From the NCBI GenBank assembly GCA_013287845.1, contig JABDDA010000001.1:1-64000 (forward strand): DNA of 64,000 nucleotides. The letters are read 5' to 3'. Below, in pieces: positions 58,781 to 64,000 of the stretch (the stretch's first letter is position 1; the number at the start of each line of letters is the position of its first letter). Below the pieces are notes generated by a model. It had not been told where the DNA came from. It made no database searches and saw only the letters and a program-made list of their open reading frames with translations. The stretch comes from Gammaproteobacteria bacterium (lineage in GTDB: Bacteria > Pseudomonadota > Gammaproteobacteria > DSM-16500). A program made the position numbers and the translations under genes.

Positions 58781-60106
58781 TTATAATTTAGATCGAATTT
58801 CAGGTTTCACTGCATCCATTGGATTTTGATCTGGAGGTGAAGCTGCACCTGCCAACAATGGATTACCTTCCACTGACTGAAACAAAACAAATTTAGAATC
58901 TGAAAGATACCATTTCTTAGATTTCTTTAGCAATGTTTCAATTTCGTCTCTGTGTTCATTTAATTTTGGCGCTGGATTTAAATACGTTTTTTTACCATCC
59001 GGTCGCGCAATCATTTGAGTGCCATCATTTGCTTGTTGAAATAAATGTTCTGCAAAAGGTTCAGCATACGCTTCAGGAATTGAATTAACAGGTGCATGTG
59101 TCGTCCCTGCTCGCTCTAATTTTTCTATCCAAAAATCACGCGGTTGAGTTGCAAGAATTTCTTTAACTGCTTTATCAAGAAGTCCATTACTTTTTAAACG
59201 CGATTCATTCGTAGGATATTTTTCAGCTAAATCAGGTCGCTTAATTACTTGTTCACAAAAAATTTGAAAACTTTTATCTGTTAACGTTGCAATTGCGATA
59301 CCTTTTTTATCATCCTTCGCATTTAAAAAATCAAAAATTTTTACATATTCATCGCTATTCCAATTTCTTTGTCTAACAGGTCTTCCCATACGCATTGCTA
59401 AATATTGTTCTGGCAAAAGATTCGCTGCCATGTGTGCAAGCGTGATATGAACAGGGATCACTTTTTTAACTTCATCTTCAATCGGAATTCCACGTAACAT
59501 TTGTATTAAACGCGATTGTATTGCGATCACTGCCCAAAGTGCCGCAGTAAAATCTAATACTGGAAAGCCTACTTTTAATGGCTGATCTGCTGTAGGGCCA
59601 TTCACTGATGCAACACCTGTTGCTGCTTGCACAGTCACATCACTTCCTGATTTCCATTCACTAACACCAGGATATCCCGAAATAGCACAATAAATAACAC
59701 GATAAGGTTTATTCGGATCGTCTAAAAATTTTTTTAATTCTAAATCATTCACACGTGCAACTTTGCTGCGATTATCAATAATAATTCGCGCTTCTCGCAA
59801 TACGTGAGGATAAAGAGGATCATTTTTTAAATCCATTGCAATACTTTTTTTACCTGCATTAAATGTTGTAAAACATTCAGGCGTTAAATATCGTCTAGCA
59901 GGATCACCTATCGGTGGTTCAATATTAATTCCTAACGCGCCCTCAGAAACAAGTGTTGCCATTGCAGAAGGTCCTGCAATATGTTCAGTAATTCCTACAA
60001 CAGAAACACCTATTAAAGCCCCTTTGTAATACGGCATCCGTCCTAATATTTCCGCATAAGAATAGGATAAACGTGATGCTGCTAAATCAACTAATTCAAA
60101 TCCCAT
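58781..60106 (-). CDS. CaiB/BaiF-family (class III) CoA-transferase
   Basis: 441-residue CoA-transferase or acyl-CoA racemase of family III. FTTFNAGKKSIAMDLKND near 88 and SGYPGVSEWKSGSDVTVQAATG mark the N-terminal fold, and FPVLDFTAALWAVIAIQSRL the dimer helices. The usual catalytic Asp in the ADV(L/F)IENFRPG segment is replaced by a changed segment IIIDNRSKVARVNDLEL; here an Asp is still present one step away. Substrate unknown. Divergent from a TetR-type gene, so it may be part of that regulon. Confidence 0.75.
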   Translation of the reverse strand: MGFELVDLAASRLSYSYAEILGRMPYYKGALIGVSVVGITEHIAGPSAMATLVSEGALGINIEPPIGDPARRYLTPECFTTFNAGKKSIAMDLKNDPLYPHVLREARIIIDNRSKVARVNDLELKKFLDDPNKPYRVIYCAISGYPGVSEWKSGSDVTVQAATGVASVNGPTADQPLKVGFPVLDFTAALWAVIAIQSRLIQMLRGIPIEDEVKKVIPVHITLAHMAANLLPEQYLAMRMGRPVRQRNWNSDEYVKIFDFLNAKDDKKGIAIATLTDKSFQIFCEQVIKRPDLAEKYPTNESRLKSNGLLDKAVKEILATQPRDFWIEKLERAGTTHAPVNSIPEAYAEPFAEHLFQQANDGTQMIARPDGKKTYLNPAPKLNEHRDEIETLLKKSKKWYLSDSKFVLFQSVEGNPLLAGAASPPDQNPMDAVKPEIRSKL

Positions 60107-60214
60107 AAAATAATCCTCACACTCTGTATTTATTTAAAAAACGAATAATAAACTATTTTTACTTTTTCACTAGGGTATTGCGTACCTTTCTTCAATATAG
60201 CTCACAACACCCTC

Positions 60215-60257
60215 TTGACAATATCTTTCAATTCACTATACTGACTGACGGTCAGTC
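60215..60257 (+). promoter_or_regulatory. Promoter with TetR-type operator
   Basis: TTGACA (60215-60220), 16-base spacer, TATACT (60237-60242): a near-consensus sigma-70 promoter. A perfect palindrome GACTGAC-G-GTCAGTC follows at 60243-60257, over the expected start site and 19 bases before the TetR gene. This is the standard layout for autorepression. The divergent CoA-transferase start is about 110 bases to the left. Confidence 0.85.
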
Positions 60258-60275
60258 TATTTCGGGAAAAACCCC

Positions 60276-60902
60276 ATGTCAACAAAAAGAGTTATAAAGC
60301 ACCCTGATGTCAGAAAGCTTGAAATTACGCGAGCTGCAGAAATTTTATTTAGGAAAAAAGGTTACGCAGCCACTTCTGTTGAATCCATTATCCAAAAAGC
60401 AGGCATTGCAAAAGGCACTTTTTATTATTATTTCAAAACTAAGCAAGATATTTTAAAAAATTTAGTCGAGCAAATCGCAACGAATATGGAAACTTATTTC
60501 ATTAGCGTCATTGAAGATAATCATTTATCCGCTATTCAAAAATTAAAAAAATTATTACGTTCTCCTGAGAAAAAAGAAAAAATAAATCCATCTGTCATGA
60601 AAATAATTCACCGCCCTGAAAATCGAGAATTACAAGAAGAACTCAATATCATAGCCATTAAAGTGATTGCTCCACTTCTCGCAAAAGTATTTCAACAAGG
60701 TAAAAAAGAAGGCGTGTTTAATAACACCGTCTCCGTTGAAAGCATGCAGCTCATTCTTGCAGGTTCACAATTTGTTTTGGATTCAGGCCTTTTTCATTGG
60801 TCATCCGAACAACGAAAAAAATTTTTAAAAGAGTTACAGAGAATGACAGAACAGATCGCGGGCGCGAAACCCAACACACTTTCTTTCATTTCTTCCGAAT
60901 AA
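60276..60902 (+). CDS. TetR-family transcriptional regulator
   Basis: 208 residues. The HTH is canonical: ITRAAEILFRKKGYAATSVESI and IQKAGIAKGTFYYYFKTKQDI (about 17-60). The C-terminal part is all-helical and ligand-specific, and its inducer cannot be read. Its own promoter carries a palindromic operator. It heads a plus-strand unit with a small protein, a methyltransferase and a hydrolase, and is divergent from the CoA transferase, so these are the likely targets. Confidence 0.9.
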   Translation: MSTKRVIKHPDVRKLEITRAAEILFRKKGYAATSVESIIQKAGIAKGTFYYYFKTKQDILKNLVEQIATNMETYFISVIEDNHLSAIQKLKKLLRSPEKKEKINPSVMKIIHRPENRELQEELNIIAIKVIAPLLAKVFQQGKKEGVFNNTVSVESMQLILAGSQFVLDSGLFHWSSEQRKKFLKELQRMTEQIAGAKPNTLSFISSE

Positions 60903-60927
60903 CATTATTAATTAATAGGAGTCAGCT

Positions 60928-61215
60928 ATGAATAAATCCATACAATCTGAATCAGAAAAAACTTCACTTAGCAAAAAATACCTTAAAGTATTAGTAAAAG
61001 AAGGAGAGAATGTTAAAGTCAACGTGAATATCCCTCTTGCACTGGCTGAAATAGGATTAAAACTAATACCCAAAGAAAATTTTAAAATAAAGGGACAAGA
61101 AATTAATATTGCTGAGATAATTGATTTAATAAAAGCAGGCAACAGTGATCAACTGATCGATATCGACACTCAAGAGAATGGAAAAGAAATCAAAATAAAA
61201 ATTTATGTGGAATAA
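60928..61215 (+). CDS. Small hypothetical protein in the TetR operon
   Basis: 95 residues. KYLKVLVKEGENVKVNVNIP, then LALAEIGLKLIP and DLIKAGNSDQLIDIDTQENG, ending KIKIYVE. The strand-helix pattern resembles C-terminal segments seen in YvlB-like envelope-stress proteins (VKVRIPLAL...GLKLIP...VEIYVE), but I recognise it only loosely. It starts 25 bases after tetR with AGGAG before the ATG and ends just before the methyltransferase start. Confidence 0.6.
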   Translation: MNKSIQSESEKTSLSKKYLKVLVKEGENVKVNVNIPLALAEIGLKLIPKENFKIKGQEINIAEIIDLIKAGNSDQLIDIDTQENGKEIKIKIYVE

Positions 61216-61219
61216 AAAA

Positions 61220-61969
61220 ATGCCCAATCAATCTGACCCAATTTACTGCCCTGAAAATGTTTTACTGTTTGAAACACTTTACGGAAAAAATTTAATTTCA
61301 TTAGGTGGAACAGATGCTATTGAAAATTTATTTTCAGATTATGAAATAAAAAAATTAACTGCGATGGATTTAGGTTTTGGTTTAGGCGGCGTCGCTTATT
61401 ATTTATCTGAAAAATACGATATGAAAATTTACGGCGTTGAAGTTCCGCAATGGATGGCAGAATATGCAACGCAACATGCCCCACCGCATCTTCAACAGCA
61501 ATTAATATTTTCTACCTATGATGAAGCAGGTTTAATTCCGTTTGATTCGAATAGTTTTGATATTGTTTATAGTAAAGGTGTTTTAAATCATGTGAAAAAT
61601 AAATTACCTGTATTTCAGGAAGTAAAACGTTTACTGAAACCGAATGGGTTGTTTATTATTGCTGATTGGATTTTTCCGTTAAGTGAAATAAATAATTCAG
61701 ATCCTCTTGTGCGCGAAACAAAAGAATCTTATGAAAAAGTTTTAAGGGAATCTGGATTCAATGAAATTATATTTCGCGATGATAGCGTTCATTTTATTCG
61801 CTATGCTGAAAATTTTATAAAAAATCTAATCGCGAATAAAAAGTTAATCGAAGAAAATTATGGCGAAGAAATTTTCAATATGATATTAAAACAGCATCAA
61901 GAATTATTAGTTAATATGAGCAACAAAAATAAATTTGCTGTGAGGATCATTGCTAAAACAAAGGAATAA
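61220..61969 (+). CDS. SAM-dependent methyltransferase, phosphoethanolamine N-methyltransferase-like
   Basis: 249 residues. Class I Rossmann methyltransferase with motif I MDLGFGLGGVAYYLSEKY, acidic VEV at the end of strand 2, and NSFDIVYSKGVLNHV, then LKPNGLFIIADW. The N-terminus FETLYGKNLISLGGTDAIEN followed by this motif I has the layout of single-domain phosphoethanolamine methyltransferases of the Plasmodium PMT type (YGENYISSGG...LDIGSGLGG). If so it would make phosphocholine; another acceptor is possible. I use the ATG at 61220, 4 bases after the previous stop; an ATG at 61205 has no ribosome site. Confidence 0.7.
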   Translation: MPNQSDPIYCPENVLLFETLYGKNLISLGGTDAIENLFSDYEIKKLTAMDLGFGLGGVAYYLSEKYDMKIYGVEVPQWMAEYATQHAPPHLQQQLIFSTYDEAGLIPFDSNSFDIVYSKGVLNHVKNKLPVFQEVKRLLKPNGLFIIADWIFPLSEINNSDPLVRETKESYEKVLRESGFNEIIFRDDSVHFIRYAENFIKNLIANKKLIEENYGEEIFNMILKQHQELLVNMSNKNKFAVRIIAKTKE

Positions 61970-61970
61970 T

Positions 61971-62855
61971 ATGAAAGAATTACTGACGTTTATTGAAAAC
62001 TTACCATCCACAACTATCAAAATAAAAAATCACCCCTATCAAGTGAGTATGGATGGAACAGGAAATATTCCCATGATCAGCCTTGGCGTGGGCAGTCATA
62101 TGCAGATGACACTTTCTCCTCAATTAAAAAAATTAGTAAAAATTTATTCGAGTGATCTTTATTGGATTGCTTCAGAACGACTCGCACATCCCAACCAACT
62201 CATTATGAATGATTTAATTGACGATTCGATCAGTATGATTTCGCAATTAAATCTTAAAAAACCTCTACTGATTGGCTTTTCATGCTATGGCATTCTTGCT
62301 TTAGAAGTTGCAAAAAAACTTAATTCTGAAATCAGCGGTGTCGTTTTAGTTTCAACTCCTCCTAAATGGAATGATGATGTGATTTCATTTGCACAATCTT
62401 ATTTTAACAAACACGCCTCCCCTGAACGAAAATTAAATGACACGCAACGTAAAGAACATTTTTCTAAAATTAGAAAACCTAATGAATCGATTGTTTCTGT
62501 AAATGCGTATGAAGCTGATGCAGCACGCTATTGGAAAAACTTTAATATTAGCCGAGAATTTCTTGATTTATTATGGCATGGAATTAATGCTGATGATGAA
62601 ATGATGAATCATTTTTTTGGAACGCTTCTTCCTGCGCATGATTTAAAAAAAGATTTAGAAAAAATAACCGTTCCTGTGATTCATCTTGCAGGACAATGTG
62701 ACTTTGATAGTGTGCCTTTAATTTTATGGGAATCTTTTCCTAAACCAAAAAATTTTACTGTGATTGATTGTGGAGAAACAGGACATTGGCCTAATCTCGA
62801 GAATCCTGTTTTTTTTGATACCGCACTTAAACAATGGTTAACACAAAATATCTAA
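61971..62855 (+). CDS. Alpha/beta hydrolase
   Basis: 294 residues from the ATG at 61971, one base after the methyltransferase stop, with AAAGGAA upstream. The nucleophile elbow reads GFSCYGILAL (an unusual GxSxY-G variant of GxSxG), the acid is Asp in LAGQCDFDSVP and the base is His in GETGHWPNLENP. No signal peptide. Substrate unknown; as part of the TetR-methyltransferase unit it may act on the same lipid or small molecule. Its stop overlaps the convergent gene's stop. Confidence 0.8.
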   Translation: MKELLTFIENLPSTTIKIKNHPYQVSMDGTGNIPMISLGVGSHMQMTLSPQLKKLVKIYSSDLYWIASERLAHPNQLIMNDLIDDSISMISQLNLKKPLLIGFSCYGILALEVAKKLNSEISGVVLVSTPPKWNDDVISFAQSYFNKHASPERKLNDTQRKEHFSKIRKPNESIVSVNAYEADAARYWKNFNISREFLDLLWHGINADDEMMNHFFGTLLPAHDLKKDLEKITVPVIHLAGQCDFDSVPLILWESFPKPKNFTVIDCGETGHWPNLENPVFFDTALKQWLTQNI

Positions 62856-63364
62856 ACAGGAACAACAAAATTTAATTCAGCAACATTATTTTCAACAACC
62901 GGTTGATTATTTTCTTGTGCTTGCGTTCTATGAAATAACGTTGAACAGCATTGTGTGAGCACATATTCTGATAAATTAAAAAGAATTTTAATTCCTATAA
63001 TAGCAACCATCCCCGACGTTGCTACTGTAATGATATCCAGAGGGTCACTCATTGGATGAGGAAAATCCTTAAATGAGACACAAAACATTGATACGATACT
63101 CCCTAAAAAAATTGCAATTCCTTTTGCATGAGAATTATCCTGTTGCTGACAAAGAAGCCATGCTGGAATCAAACAAAACATTACAACAAAAAATAATATT
63201 TCTGCTGCAAGGATAAAAAAAATAAATTCTTTCATAGTCTCAGTAAATAAATAACGTATGGAGTTAGAAAAAATAAAATTAGAAACAGAAAATTCCGCAC
63301 AAGCAGACACTTCTCTCAGATTGATTGGACATGAATGATTATCTGCAGATAATAATGAAAGCAT
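62852..63364 (-). CDS. Hypothetical membrane protein
   Basis: 170 residues from the ATG at 63362-63364, chosen because AGAGGG lies 6 bases before it and a TATAAT lies just upstream; an extended frame to 63406 would include the promoter. Four membrane stretches (about 46-70, 84-98, 110-130 and 133-150) with short loops, and a polar C-terminus ending VVENNVAELNFVVPV. No family recognised. A cysteine-containing polar N-terminus (residues 1-40) is unusual. Confidence 0.55.
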   Translation of the reverse strand: MLSLLSADNHSCPINLREVSACAEFSVSNFIFSNSIRYLFTETMKEFIFFILAAEILFFVVMFCLIPAWLLCQQQDNSHAKGIAIFLGSIVSMFCVSFKDFPHPMSDPLDIITVATSGMVAIIGIKILFNLSEYVLTQCCSTLFHRTQAQENNQPVVENNVAELNFVVPV

Positions 63365-63389
63365 CTTTAACCCTCTTCTTAAAAACTTC

Positions 63390-63466
63390 ATTATAATAAT
63401 CAGCAAATGAAACGATTAGGGCATAAAATACCCTACTTACGATTTTTATAAAAAATGTGGTAAAAT
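63390..63466. promoter_or_regulatory. Divergent promoter region
   Basis: For the minus-strand gene: TATAAT (complement of 63390-63395), 26 bases before its start. For the plus-strand gene: extended -10 TGG-TAAAAT at 63458-63466 with TTACGA at 63437-63442 as a possible -35 (15-base spacer to the TG), 32 bases before its ATG. Confidence 0.5.
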
Positions 63467-63497
63467 GCCCTTCTTTATAAAATGAATTCACATCATC

Positions 63498-64000
63498 ATG
63501 AGCCGCTTAAAAAATATATTAAATTTAAGTCACGAATTAATACTTCAGCCATTTAATAATGGATTAATGCTCGTGGATCCTCAAAAACATTCCGCACAAC
63601 CTAATCCGTGCAGTTTAGGGTCTCTTCAAAAAAAACATTTTCATGCCTATATTTACGACATGAATCACCAATTTTGCTTTGTGAACGAAAATTTTTTTAA
63701 ATCAGGAAGAGTGCTATCTAATAAATGCATAGTGAATAAAAATTTAAAGAAAATCTTTCCCAATGAAGGGGAAATGTTAACTCAAAATAACAATACAGTA
63801 CTTACACACCACCAAGCAAAAATGTTTGATGAAACTATTTTATCTGAAAAACATCAACTTCAACCTTTCTTTTCATTAAAAATCCCTCTCTACAAAGACA
63901 ATCATTTAGCGGGGGTTTTTGGATTTTCATTATTATTAGGCGAAACTTCTTTAGCGAATACATTACAAGAAATTACTCATCTCGGACTATTGAATAGTTT
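63498..64000 (+). CDS. Possible PAS-type sensor/regulator, partial (runs off the window)
   Basis: At least 167 residues, open to the window end. Starts MSRLKNILNLSHELI. HFHAYIYDMNHQFCFVNENF, then KIFPNEGEMLTQNNNTVL, and PFFSLKIPLYKDNHLAGVFG, LLLGE form a PAS-like fold as in the many PAS-LuxR regulators of Legionella and Coxiella. Whether a GerE-type HTH follows at the C-terminus lies outside this window. Confidence 0.6.
   Translation, partial: MSRLKNILNLSHELILQPFNNGLMLVDPQKHSAQPNPCSLGSLQKKHFHAYIYDMNHQFCFVNENFFKSGRVLSNKCIVNKNLKKIFPNEGEMLTQNNNTVLTHHQAKMFDETILSEKHQLQPFFSLKIPLYKDNHLAGVFGFSLLLGETSLANTLQEITHLGLLNS

Overview
The window reads as a chromosomal segment of an AT-rich gammaproteobacterium. 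The order gyrA-cmk-rpsA-lapA-lapB, the block thrS-infC-rpmI-rplT-pheS-pheT-ihfA-merR, uvrB and two-ATP-cone class Ia NrdAB are gammaproteobacterial. Very large lineage-specific proteins with Ser/Thr/Pro-rich tails, OmpR/PmrA-type promoter boxes in front of two of them, PAS/LuxR-type regulators, missing biosynthetic genes and palindromic intergenic repeats point to a host-associated member of the Legionellales (Coxiella/Legionella/Berkiella-like). That placement is inference; no rRNA is present.

Layout. 0-2 kb: pssA and an AmpG-like transporter. 2.2-4.9 kb: a large orphan membrane protein behind a PmrA-type box. 5.1-9.1 kb: nrdA-nrdB. 9.3-12.4 kb: a 1012-residue orphan protein with an internal duplication. 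12.3-19.8 kb (minus strand): gyrA, cmk, rpsA, lapA, lapB, dusA; serC, pheA/aroA and ihfB, often found in this block, are not here. 19.9-27.9 kb: cNMP-binding patatin phospholipase, acyl-CoA ligase, amidohydrolase/isochorismatase pair and a repeat-containing orphan. 28-37.8 kb (minus): tRNA-Pro, merR, ihfA, pheT, pheS, rplT, rpmI, infC (ATT start), thrS, tRNA-Val, uvrB. 37.9-39.9 kb: aminotransferase, a DUF6580-like membrane protein carrying an in-frame repeat, and tRNA-Asn. 40-45.4 kb: an accessory region with an orphan HTH, effector-like proteins, a second PmrA-type box and gene remnants. 45.5-53.9 kb: phhA with a small LuxR-type HTH, then kdpFABC-kdpD without kdpE. 54-58.2 kb: an outer-membrane barrel and prpBCD. 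58.3-64 kb: cupin, CoA transferase, a TetR operon with a clear promoter/operator and a PMT-like methyltransferase plus hydrolase, a small membrane protein and the start of a possible PAS-type regulator.

How it fits together. The housekeeping operons cover nucleotide reduction, translation, DNA repair and topology, and LPS control. PrpBCD would oxidise propionyl-CoA from amino-acid or odd-chain lipid use, and the acyl-CoA ligase, CoA transferase and patatin suggest lipid metabolism. PhhA with no aro genes in the expected place suggests tyrosine made from acquired phenylalanine. The most unusual signals are (i) two orphan proteins at 2.3 and 42.6 kb with the same two-half-site box exactly 11 bp upstream of TATAAT, (ii) a family of palindromic repeats, one copy of which encodes 15 residues inside a membrane protein, and (iii) a decaying stretch at 43.1-44.0 kb with a duplicated leader and broken genes.
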